Source: Coix lacryma-jobi var. lacryma-jobi
Lineage: Eukaryota > Streptophyta > Magnoliopsida > Poales > Poaceae
Length of the DNA: 64,000 nucleotides
NCBI GenBank assembly: GCA_009763385.1
Contig: CM019822.1
Span: 11,006,127 to 11,070,126 of the forward strand
Direction of reading: 5' to 3'
Part shown: positions 35,991-46,194 of the stretch, piece after piece
Layout of the letters: each line of letters begins with the position of its first letter
Numbering within the stretch: position 1 is the stretch's first letter
The notes under the pieces: model-generated
Databases searched by the model: none
What the model was told of the DNA's origin: nothing
What the model saw: only the letters and a program-made list of their open reading frames with translations
Made by a program: the position numbers and the translations under genes

Positions 35991-37001
35991 TTTCTCTCGT
36001 ATTGGCTTGATTGCTGAGAGAGTGGACTTCGAGACCGAGAGCGACCGCTGCTGCAGTGCTGCTACTGCCGTACTGCGTGTAGGAGTACCACCCAGCTCCA
36101 GGTCCAGATTACCACCAGTACTAGTCTGGGCCGTAGGAAAGAGAAGGGCTGTGGCCTGTGGCTGTAGGAGGGGGAGATTGGGATTGGATCACTGGATGGG
36201 TCTCGCCACGTCATCCAGACAGTTGGAATCTTCCCGCCTGGATCCCTAGGCCATGGCAATCAATCGCTTTTGCCTGACGTCACCCCGACATGCGGGCCCT
36301 GTGGGGTCCATTCACTTCCTGCGCCGTGGGCTGGGCCCAGCCCGCGTATTGCGGACGGAACCAGCTACCAGCAGATCCTACCCGGTAGCTGCACCGCCCA
36401 GACCCCCTCCTTGATCCCTCTTCCATGCATGAACAGATGTGAGCTCCCTCCTCAATTCGATCGATCAACCACGCACTTTACATGCACATGTTGTTGTTTC
36501 CTGTGGTCTGTGGAGCGTCTGGAGCTACCGGCCCTTCTTTGTGACTGTCGAAGTTTCTTGTTTTCTGCGGTTCTTGAGATGATCCGGCCATCAGTTGATG
36601 TCCGTGTAAAGTAACGTAACGTGTGGTCGACTGCTTTCATGTGGAAGCATCAGATCGTGTTGGGATTTGATGTTTGGGTTGATTCGTGCACTGGTTTTGT
36701 GCGCGAAGATTCTGAGTGCTTAATTATTTGAACTTGGAGGTATAACTACAGTGCAAATTGATTCAAATACTCTGCGCATGATGAGCTTAGGTACTAGTGA
36801 TGACTGATGAGCTTTCATGCCATCGCTCCCGTTGAAGTGGTTACGCTACTTTAAGATTTTTTATTATTGCATATCAAGATAATGATCGGGCACGTACACG
36901 GTTGCTATTGTCTTAGCCCCTACAGTATTTTTTAAATCACTAATTTCTCAAATTATTTTTAAATTGAAACTCATGTTGTTCTATCCCATCTTAGAATATA
37001 G
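35991..37001. other. Intergenic DNA, no gene recognised
   Basis: A moderately GC-rich stretch (36010-36620) contains unrelated short frames. The rest is AT-rich. Confidence 0.4.
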
Positions 37002-37770
37002 CAGGGGCGGACCCACAGGGTATGCCAGGTGGTCCATGGCATACCCTGTGTGCAGCCTTGTACTTAACACATAGTTATATTTTACCTTTAGATAAAAAAA
37101 AGTTCTCTTATAATAGTCTACCATCTTGTTACCGCAGTGGTAAGCTCTCTAGTACTCTCCAGGCAAAAGGTTGCAGGTACGATCCCTCGTTGCTGCATTT
37201 TTTTTGTTCTTATTCTTATTTGTCCTTTGCTGCATTTCCATTTTTTGTTCTTATTCTTATTTTTCCTTTGCTGCATTTTTTTTGTTCTTATTCTTGCATT
37301 TTTTTTTGTTCTTGTTCTTATTTTTTCCTTTTCTCACTCATTGCGAGTGGCTTTTGGTTCTTATTTTTCTGTTTTTCACGATTTGCGAGTAACTTTTAAT
37401 TCTTTCTCTATTATCCTCTCTCAATATTAATAACTATATATATAATATAATTATGATATCATTTTATTATCACTTATTAATAGCAATATAGAACATTGTT
37501 TTAAAATTTTATTTTTTTGTCTACTCTAAAATTAAGTACAAATAATAATATACTTCATCATTTAATTTTATAGTTATATTTCAAACTGTTTATATTTTAT
37601 TTAAACTATTTATATCGTTATTTGCCATAGTCTTTAGCTTAATATTCAAATTTAAAGCTTATCATGTTATTTAATGCACGTGATTTTATCAAATCGAAAT
37701 ATGATTTTATTGACTTACATAAAAAAAATTGTCCGACATACCCTGTAATAAAATCCTAGGTCCGCCACTG
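37002..37770. mobile_element. hAT-type element, 769 bp
   Basis: It starts CAGGGGCGGACC, ends GGTCCGCCACTG, and is flanked by a perfect 8-bp duplication GAATATAG (36994-37001, 37771-37778). The interior has internal gcataccctg repeats, a ttgttcttattctta tandem array (37206-37320) and a tRNA-like patch at 37129-37186. No transposase. Confidence 0.92.
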
Positions 37771-37857
37771 GAATATAGTTACAATCGTAATTCATATCTC
37801 TTGTCAAGAAATATGTCTTTCCTCTAGTTGGACGTCAAATTAGAGTATAAATAAATT

Positions 37858-38858
37858 TGAAAAAGTCTACTTAACCCTCATCCTATTCGATATGCTCTAC
37901 TTAAATCCCCAAACTATGAAACCGTCTATTTTATCTTCTGAACTTTGTAAAACCGGTCAAATTATTCTCTCAGACGGTTTTGGACGATGGTTTTGCTATA
38001 GTTACGGTGGTTTTGGTTTTCTTTTTATTTATTTTGACTGAATCTTTAAAAAATCATAGTAAATCACATAAAAATTGTAAAATAGATAATCCAATTTTGT
38101 TGGACTCCACATGAGTAGGTCTACACAACAAACATGTAATATTATATGATTTAGTATAAAATTTTTGCTATAGATTTAGATATTTTTTTCTATAATGAAT
38201 TAAAATAATTCATAACTGCGATTTCTAGGGTCCAATTATAGTAAATTTTTTATGTTGGCCAAATTATTGTATGTTTGAAATATAGTAAAAATTTTATACT
38301 CAATGGATCATGTATAACTTAGTTATAGATTTCTTTAGGGTTTATGCTTGTTAAATCTAAGTAAATATATAACTAAGTTATATATAATCCAATGAGTATA
38401 AAATTTTTATTGCAGCTCAATCATACAATAACTAGGTCATCATAAAAATTCCACCACAATTAGAGTATAGAAACTGCAGTTATGACTTATTCCAATTAAT
38501 TTCAAAAAATAACAGATTTAAATCTACAGTAAAAACTTTGTACTAAAGCATATCATATTATATATTCACTGTATAGATCTACTCATGTGGAGTCCAACAA
38601 AGTTGGATGTTTCATTTTATGATTTTTTATGATTTACTATGATTTTTCAAAGATTCAACCGAAATAAATAAAAAAGAAAAACTAAAACCATCGTGACTGT
38701 AGCAAAACCACCTACTGTAGCAAAAACCACCGTCCAAACCCGCTTGATGGGGAAATTTGATCGGTTTTATAAAGTTCAGGGGGTAAACAGACAGTTTCAT
38801 AATTTAGGGGTGAAGTAGACCACCTTGAATAGGTTGGAGGGTTAAGTAGAGTTTTCCT
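37858..38858. mobile_element. 1-kb palindromic element with long inverted repeats (MULE-like)
   Basis: The whole element folds back on itself. The left outer sequence gtctacttaaccctc and the right outer gagggttaagtag are complementary, and homology continues to near the centre (about 38350), giving arms of roughly 480 bp with substitutions and small gaps. A 10-bp direct repeat taaataaatt (37848-37857, 38859-38868) flanks it, close to the 9-11 bp typical of Mutator-like elements. No ORF. Confidence 0.8.
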
Positions 38859-39259
38859 AAATAAATTCAAGGTCACTACTTGGTAGTTGTCGTGGAATAC
38901 AATTCACTTTGATTTTGTATTAAATTATTTTTTCAAATTTTAACCAAGTTTTGAGCAACATATTTCTACATCATATATATATGTTTAAAAAATATAATAT
39001 CAAAACATAATTCATAGAAAATATAATGAAACAAATATGATGTTGCAGATGTGGCGTATTTTTTATATAAATTTAGGAAATTTGGCTTAGGATAAAACCA
39101 AAGAGTGAGCTATAATTTGGAACTTAGGGGTATTATAATGACACGAATGGGGAGTGGTCCCATTCTCTCAGTGGTTGTTGTTAGTACATTTATTAAATGC
39201 TAGTAAGTGTCATCGCTAGACCCTAGTGACCATGAGTGTTCTTTTAATCACTGCAGTTA

Positions 39260-39552
39260 GGTCAATCTTAACGGTGAGTTTCATTTTGTTGTTTCCAAGA
39301 CTGTCATGTCATATGAAATAAAATGAAACTTAAATGAAACTCTCTATTGAGAGTGAGAGTTTTATTGTAAAGTTTCATAAGCATTAAATTTCATGACTCA
39401 TAGAGAGTTGATATTCGTGCAAAGAGAGTTTCATCTAGATGAAACTCATTTCTTCTCACTTCTTAAATACACCGCCATGTCATCAACAATGTCTACGTGG
39501 CAACCTATTTAATGCAAATGAAACTCAAATGAAACTCTCATTGAGATTGGTC
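39260..39552. mobile_element. Tourist-like (PIF/Harbinger) MITE, 293 bp
   Basis: The ends GGTCAATCTTAACGGTGAG and CTCTCATTGAGATTGGTC are inverted repeats. TTA duplications flank it (39257-39259, 39553-39555). Confidence 0.85.
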
Positions 39553-39555
39553 TTA

Positions 39556-42387
39556 GGAACACATTATTGTATATTCCAAACACTAGTCAATACTATTAAA
39601 AGCCTTTTTTTCTTCTTATACTTGTAACCATAATCATTTTTTATTCGTGTCCTCATAATGTAAGGCATGCTCTCTCTAAATGTGCGTATATCGATGCAGT
39701 AGCACTAGTGTTTAGAAAAAGAATTAAATGTATTTTTGAGTCTTTGAATCAGAGGTGGTTACGTCTTATATATTGTGACACAGGAAGTAACTACTTGACC
39801 ATGTTGTTTTATGGGCCATGCTTGGATACACCGATAAATTCACATCTCAACATCGTGCAAAGTCATATTTAAAATCTGCTTTACCCATAGGTAACTCAAC
39901 TCGATAATCTGGGGACAATTTCTAGAGACCAAATTCAATTTTCCAAGTTGGAAGTAGATCGTTTACAGTAAAGGAGATGACAATAAAGGATTTGCTGAAT
40001 TCCAGGTGTCTAATAAACGGATTTGCTGAATAAAATTTAGTTTTTTTTAAGTGGTGACTGTTACATATGTTTATACTAAAATTACAGTTTTAGTACATTG
40101 TAATTTCTAAAGACACAATCTGCAACTTTTTGTTTAAAAAAAAAACATTAGACAAAAACAACAGACCTCAAAAAAGCCTGATATGTGTTGACACAAACAC
40201 AATTTACAATTATTTCTATAGTCAAACAAGAACAAAAATTTGATATGACAATGACATAAAGACAAATAATAAATCATAAAAGTGACAATTTGCTTCTTCT
40301 AATTGGTAGTAAAATATATTGTCTGAAATTATCTTAAAATCTAGACAACTGAAATACAAGAGAAGTGGATAATAAAAGGCACGGTAAAAGAGATTTAAGT
40401 ATGTTTTCAGTCAAAGGAATTGAGGCAATCCAAGGGGGGAGGGTAAGCAGGCGCGGCAGTTGTCCCTGGTCCCTGCTGTGGTCACCCCTGCTTGTTGCAG
40501 GAACTGTTCCTTTTCGTTCGTGTCGATTGCCTTTTCCTTACCAAAAATGCAGGCCGGCCGGCTGCTCTGCTATCTGCCACTCGCTTGGTCCAGAGAGTCA
40601 GTCGGATATTTTGGGTGCGGGCCGGGGTCCTTTCCGGACACATGCATGTTGTGCCACGTGCACCTGATAGTAGGTTAGCTCCCTCATCTGGCAAAGGTGG
40701 GTGGTGGTCTTGCATGGGGGGACGACGACGTACGTCCGTCCGATGATGCAGCTAGCAGCTCATAAATTCAGGGGCCGCCTATCCATCCAACATGGCCGGG
40801 CCGTACCCATCTGGCCATCAAGTATTCAAGTCACTGTCCTCGAGCGATTTCTGGAATCTGGCAACCTGCCATATATACAACTTGATGCACGCTCTACACC
40901 GGCCTTGCACGTAGCGATACATCATACATGCATCGGGTATCGACGTCGACGTCATCACTCGGCGCAGCACAGACAGAAGACCATGCCATAGCGATCGCCA
41001 AGTGGTTCGTTATCCGGCCGCAGAACCTAGAGTCCGCCGGTAACTCATCACGCGGACGCGGCGGATGAGTCGTCAATCGTTATCGTTTGGCACCCTAGCT
41101 ACCGGCCGAAGTGACCGGGCGTCACGGGCCAGCCAAACAGGGTCACGATCCGGGTGGTGGCAGCGGGAGCAGAGCCACGAAGACAGCGAAAGAGACGTGA
41201 CGAGAGGCCTCCCGGCCGGGTGGCCCAGCCGGCCGGCGCACCCCCGGTGGCCTCGCCCTGTCTGGGTGGGAAGTGGGATCGCTATCACTCACGCCGCGGC
41301 CGAGCCACAGAATCCGTGTTGCCCAGGTGGCGTACGCCGCCCCGCGCCCCACGATCCAGCGGCATGTGTGCGTGCCGCACCCGCGCCCGGCCGGGTGGGC
41401 TCCCTGCTCGCTCCCACGGGCGGCGCCCGCGCGCGCAGGTGGTTGGCGCTGAGCCAACTGGATGGGTCGACCCGACCCCCCCACACACACAACGGGCCGG
41501 CCGGGAATGATGATCCCCACACGGCCACACCAGTACACCACTCGCCGATGGCGGGCGCAGCGCGTGCCTCCGATCCGACGACGCCACGAGCCGAGGCTGA
41601 GGGCAGGCAGGCAAGCGCACGGGTCTTTGTTGCCCCGCCGCACCCGGCCGGATCGGCGCCGGACGGACGGGCCACCCCAACCTGGGGGCTTTCCAACAGT
41701 TGTTGGACCGACGAACGCGACCGCCCGCACTGAGCACTGATTTATATAACCGGAAGACGCGGCCTGCTGCCCCCAGAAACCCCAGAGGCGTATGTGGACG
41801 GTGCCGTACGCGCCCGCGCAGCACGGGTGTGCTTTTGCTTGCTTCGTTCTCGATCGAACCGGTGCCGGCCGCCCGGCCCGAGCCTATTTTCCGCGTCAGG
41901 AATGCGGTACCACCTGCCGCGTGCGTGATTTGTTAGTAGTAGTACTTGTAAACGTAACAGAGGCTTTGCTGTTAAGAATAAAAGTCCGAGAAGATATGAT
42001 GATTCCTCTCGGTCTCGGGCGCCGTGCTTAGTGCAGGCGTGCATACATGATGATGCACGTCCCCAGTTTAAGTTTGCTGCGCCCACGTAACACTGTGCTT
42101 AATTAGAACATGTGTGGTGCTCCTACTACATTAGAAGAGCATACATGCTGCAACAGTTTCCTGAACCGGGGGCTATAGCATTACGTACTGTTCCTTTTAT
42201 TTCATCATGTACGTACTCTAGCAGTTTAGTATATATAAACAGTACTGGCGCGCGTACGTACGATGAACCCGAGCGAGAACTAATAACGTACGCGTCGTTT
42301 TTTCTTTGGTCACCGATCGCGAGAAGCGGTAACCGTACAGTACGCGCGCGCTGCCGATGACAACCAAACAGATCCACGTGGTTTCCT
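39556..42387. other. Intergenic interval, GC-rich in its second half
   Basis: AT-rich to about 40430, then GC-rich to about 41930. Long open frames on both strands in the GC-rich part have no recognisable domain and look compositional. Nothing else supported. Confidence 0.4.
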
Positions 42388-42729
42388 GGTGATATTTTTA
42401 CATTTTAGGGCTCGTTTTTTCTTTGGATGTACATGTATTTAACTAAGTTTCACTCCAATCCATGTGGTTTAAGACAGATACATGTACATCCAAACAAAGC
42501 CTTAGCTCTTTTTTGAAACATTTTTTGCAAACAGATTTGTTTAGAAACGTTGTTTAAAAATGGGACAAAAGGGTCGGCGTCATGTCCTATGACGCCGAGC
42601 TATAGTACCTCGGCGTCATGTCCCATGACGCCGACTCTTTTGTCCCATTTTTGAACAAAGTTTCTAAACAGGTCTGTTTGCAAAAAAAAAAATGTTTTAC
42701 GAAAGGACAAAAATGCAAAAATATCACCG
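42388..42729. mobile_element. Foldback hairpin element with a Tourist MITE in its left arm
   Basis: The outer left ggtgatatttttacatttt is complementary to the outer right aaaatgcaaaaatatcacc. The inner arms are also complementary: gcaaacagatttgtttagaaac with gtttctaaacaggtctgtttgc, and aaaatgggacaaaag with cttttgtcccattttt. At the centre ggcgtcatg..catgacgcc occurs twice, so each arm holds its own small palindrome. The 94-bp MITE at 42408-42501 splits the left arm. Confidence 0.75.
42408..42501. mobile_element. 94-bp Tourist-like MITE nested in the foldback arm
   Basis: The ends GGGCTCGTTT..GGATGTACATGTAT and ATACATGTACATCC..AAAGCC are inverted repeats, flanked by TTA (42405-42407, 42502-42504). 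Confidence 0.75.
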
Positions 42730-43319
42730 GTTTTCTGCATCGTCTCTTAACTGCATGCTGCGCTACCCATCACATGTACGGAGTACCGAGTACGGAGTAC
42801 TACGCTACGGAGTGGTATACTAGCTGTAGTATCTTTCTTTCTCGTGAATCGTGACTCGATCGCTAGCAGGACACAACTCCAAATTGTGAAGGAGCTAGCT
42901 GCTAGCCCATATATACGGCCATATATCATATATACCTGGATTTATATAAATAATTGGACTATAAATAAATAGCAACGCGAACTAACCTTTAAATAATTTA
43001 ATTGGAGAATAAATAAGTATCATCCAATCTTGATGATGGGCTCGCCGTCCGGGTGTTTCTAGATTCCTGCTTTTCTATTATATTATTTATATATAAAAGA
43101 GAGAAAAGCATGATACCTGGGCTTGAACGAATGCAATAATGCATGAGTCCGGAAGTGCTTACACCTCGCACAGATTCTGGGGTCATGTGAATACATCACA
43201 GCATGCACATACGGTACTAGCAAAATGTATCACAACAGCGCGCACCTATATGCACTCATCCGTGTAGCATGTTTGGTTTTTGAGAAATAACTCCATTTTA
43301 GATGAGATGGTGGTGTATT
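42730..43319. other. Intergenic DNA
   Basis: AT-rich with a few tacggagtac words. No gene recognised. Confidence 0.4.
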
Positions 43320-43373
43320 CAGGGGCGGAGCCAGGAGTTGATCATAGGGGGGCCGTACAAACCGACGACAATC

Positions 43374-43972
43374 CACTACTAGAAAACAGATCTTTGGACG
43401 ATCTATCAACTGAGCTTTAGTCTCGGCAAAATTTTGCGTCCGAGGCTAAAGACTTTTAGTCCCGGTTGGTATTACCAACCGGGGTTAAAGGTCCAGGACC
43501 TTTAGTTCCGGTTGGTATTACCAACCGGGACTAAAGATTCACCGACTAAAGGGTGACCAGCCCCGGTTGGTGGTACCAAACGGGGTTAAAGGTCCTTTTA
43601 GCCCCGGTTGGTAACACCAACCGGGGCTAAAGGTCCTTCACGAGTGGATTCAAAAGAAAAACGTCCAGAACTGTATCACGTGGGTTGCGTAGCTCAGTTG
43701 GTAAGCGTGCCTGAGGCGAGCTGTGCTGAGTTCGAATCTCACACAACATACATTTATTTTTCCTCCCTGGACCTTTAGCCCCGGTGGGAAGCACCCGGGA
43801 CTAAAGCCCGGGACCTTTAGTCCCGGATTCTTAGCCCTGGACCTTTAGCCCCGGTGGGAAGCACCCGGGACTAAAGCCCGGGACCTTTAGTCCCGGATTC
43901 TTAGCCCTGGTTGGGATACCCGGGGCTAAAGGCCCGGTTCAACCAGGGCTAAAGGCTCATTCTGTAGTAGTG
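43374..43972. mobile_element. CACTA MITE, 599 bp, carrying a tRNA-like module
   Basis: It starts CACTACTAGAAAACAG and ends TTCTGTAGTAGTG, flanked by ATC (43371-43373, 43973-43975). It is the same family as 16099-16589 but inverted. An approximately 70-bp subterminal unit (cctttagccccggtggg and onward) is tandemly duplicated at about 43770-43909. Confidence 0.92.
43684..43747 (+). other. tRNA-like module inside CACTA MITE
   Basis: GTTGCGT (43684-43690) pairs with ACACAAC (43741-43747). The A box TAGCTCAGTTGG is at 43690-43701 and the B box GTTCGAATC at 43730-43738. The short anticodon region rules out a standard tRNA. Confidence 0.78.
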
Positions 43973-44859
43973 ATCATGTGTATCAAAATAACATGTCAAA
44001 GGTATATATAATATAACACATAAATAAACGTTTGTGTTGCAATATATTACAAAATAGGTAAAAATAAAGAGAATTAATTAATCTTAGGTCTTTAACCTTC
44101 ATCAATTCAATATAATTTTTTGCTTAGAAAAAGAATCACGATAATAATAAAAAGTTAATCAGAGCAAAATTATAATTAGCACTAGATACTAAACATCAAA
44201 TGGTAAGCAATCAGTCACTTGTTATTTAGCCTCGGACAAAACGGTCACTTAAACGTGTAAACTAGTCATTTAAATAATCATATTACTGTGTAAGGTTTAA
44301 GTATAGAGTATATAAGCTAATAACCGTTTATGAGAACAGTGATGAGAACATAGAGATAAGAAAGATAATAGAAAGACTAATGCTAAATACTATAAATCTC
44401 ATTGTAGACCAATTCAAAAGGATAAATAAAAAATATTCATTTCCAATTAACTAGCTAATTAGAGTGTTTGTTATGAGAATAGACTGTTGTTTCATATACT
44501 AAGAAAATAAAAGATATGAGAAAAATATTAGAAAAATCTATTTTTTATTTATATAAGATATATATTTTTAGAGATGAATATAGAGTAGAAATAAAAATCA
44601 TAGTACAAATAGTATTATTAACTAGCTAATTAGATAATTAAGCACTTAATTAAGGATTTAAGGGGGTGTATTACGGGAGTTACGGGAAGTTGGAGTGTGC
44701 CTGGCCCCCCTCCGCCCCCCTTCCCTCCGCCACTAGTATTATGAGTTCATATCTTAAAGTTTTTTTTTGAGCGAAGCCATTTGGCACACTTTATTGATCT
44801 CCAAACAGGGTTACATCGTTCACCAAAGCTTCTACGATAGACCTAGGGGGTTCATCAAC

Positions 44860-45389
44860 CTAATTACAGTTTGATTTTGATGTCATAGCTAATCTAGCTA
44901 ACTCATGAGCTACTTTGTTTGAGTCTCGATTACAATGAACAATAGAAATAGAACCGAATTCAAGCCATCGCTGAACACATTCATCATATATTGGAGCACT
45001 AGTTGTTGCCGAGAATCCACCCTGCTGCATCGTTTCCACCACCTCCATGCAATCAGATTGGACCACAATCTTGCTACCTCCCATCTGCTCTGCTAAGCTC
45101 AAACCCTCTCTTAATGCCATCGCCTCTGCCATGGGAGCATCCACAGTATATTCATAGAACCTTGCTGAAGCTGCGACAAACATACTCCTAGCATCTCTTA
45201 ATATGGCTCCAATGCTGTCGGTACCTTGATTAGGATTGTAACTTGCATCAACATTGAGTAGGAGAAAATCTTCAGGTGGTTTTTTCCAACCATCCTTTGG
45301 TTTGATAGTTCTAATTCCCGCCCTCTTGTAATTAGTCGTCAGCGTAGCTATTGCCAAACCTGCTCTTGTCGGATTTTGGACAGGCTCAC
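44860..45389 (-). pseudogene. LINE RNase H domain (3' half of split ORF)
   Basis: Shows the RNase H signature LLLNVDASYN, MAEAMALREGLSLAEQ, IVVQSDCMEVVETM and HCNRDSNKVAHELARLA, matching the C-terminal RNase H of plant L1-type LINEs. It ends at a stop at 44860-44862. It is detached from the rest of its ORF by the LTR element at 45390-53846. Confidence 0.88.
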
Positions 45390-45818
45390 TGTAACACCTC
45401 TGGTGTTTAATAAGTAATTAACCTGACATGTCATCATCATTAGTCTCTAATCATTCTTGCCATGCATTTAAGTTTGCTTAATTTTTGTGTAGATCTTGTT
45501 CAGTTAAGTGTTTTGATGCTGTGTTATGAGGACCAAAATTCAAAAATCAAAATAAAATTTAAATTCCTTTTGAAAAACCCCAAATTTCCAAACTCTAGTT
45601 TTACCGCTTTTCTAATTCAAAAGTTGTTCAAAATTTGAAGTTGTTCCTTTTAGCAAAGTTGTAGATCTCAAATTCTAAACAACTTTGGTGTTTTGAGTTT
45701 TCCTTGTGCAGTTCAAAGTTTAGGAGTAATTTTCAAGATTTCAAAAGAAGAATAGGTTTTCACTGTGCACAGCTGGAGGACCCCTACCTCATCCTCACCC
45801 GGCCCCTACCTCTCTTTG

Positions 45819-46010
45819 CCCGGACCCCCACCGTCCTTTTGCCCGGACCCCCACCATCCTTTTGCCCGGACCCCCACCGTCCTCTTGCCCGGACCCCCAC
45901 CGTCCTTTTGCCCGGACCCCCACCGTCCTTTTGCCCGGACCCCCACCGTCCTCTTGCCCGGACCCCCACCGTCCTCTTCGCCCGGACCCCCACCGTCCTT
46001 CGCCCGGACC
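45819..46010. repeat. 22-bp minisatellite in left LTR
   Basis: About eight units of cccggacccccaccgtcctt with ttg/cttg variants. The unit is not a multiple of three, and open frames across it are chance. It also occurs in the right LTR at 52517-52708. Confidence 0.9.
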
Positions 46011-46194
46011 CCGGCATCACCCCGCGCCTATAAAAGCCACCAAGCTCCCCATTGCCACCACCAACACTTCCTCGCCAACCCAAGCCATCAGGCAGCCCCA
46101 GCGCCCGCCAAGGCCGCCACTGCCTTCGCCTTGAGCTTCTCCACCTTCCCAAGCCACCAATTTCACCCCTCCGTCCTTTCCTTCGCCGGCGCAG

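Larger units (their letters stand above)
43320..44735. mobile_element. hAT-like element (CAGGGGCGG family), interrupted by a CACTA MITE
   Basis: It starts CAGGGGCGGAGCCAGG and ends CCCTCCGCCACTA, matching the family seen at 37002-37770. A convincing 8-bp duplication is not visible, so the ends may have decayed. Without the nested CACTA it is about 820 bp, AT-rich and non-coding. Confidence 0.65.

Noticed and set aside
41065..41824. Open frame of 222 aa and antisense frames
   Set aside because: Pro/Arg/Ala-rich compositional reading of GC-rich DNA with no recognisable motif.
43684..43747. Functional tRNA gene
   Set aside because: The anticodon arm is too short at 64 bases total, and the sequence is part of a repeated CACTA MITE.
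45819..46010. CRISPR-like array of short repeats
   Set aside because: The units are contiguous with no unique spacers and lie in an LTR of a plant genome; this is a minisatellite.
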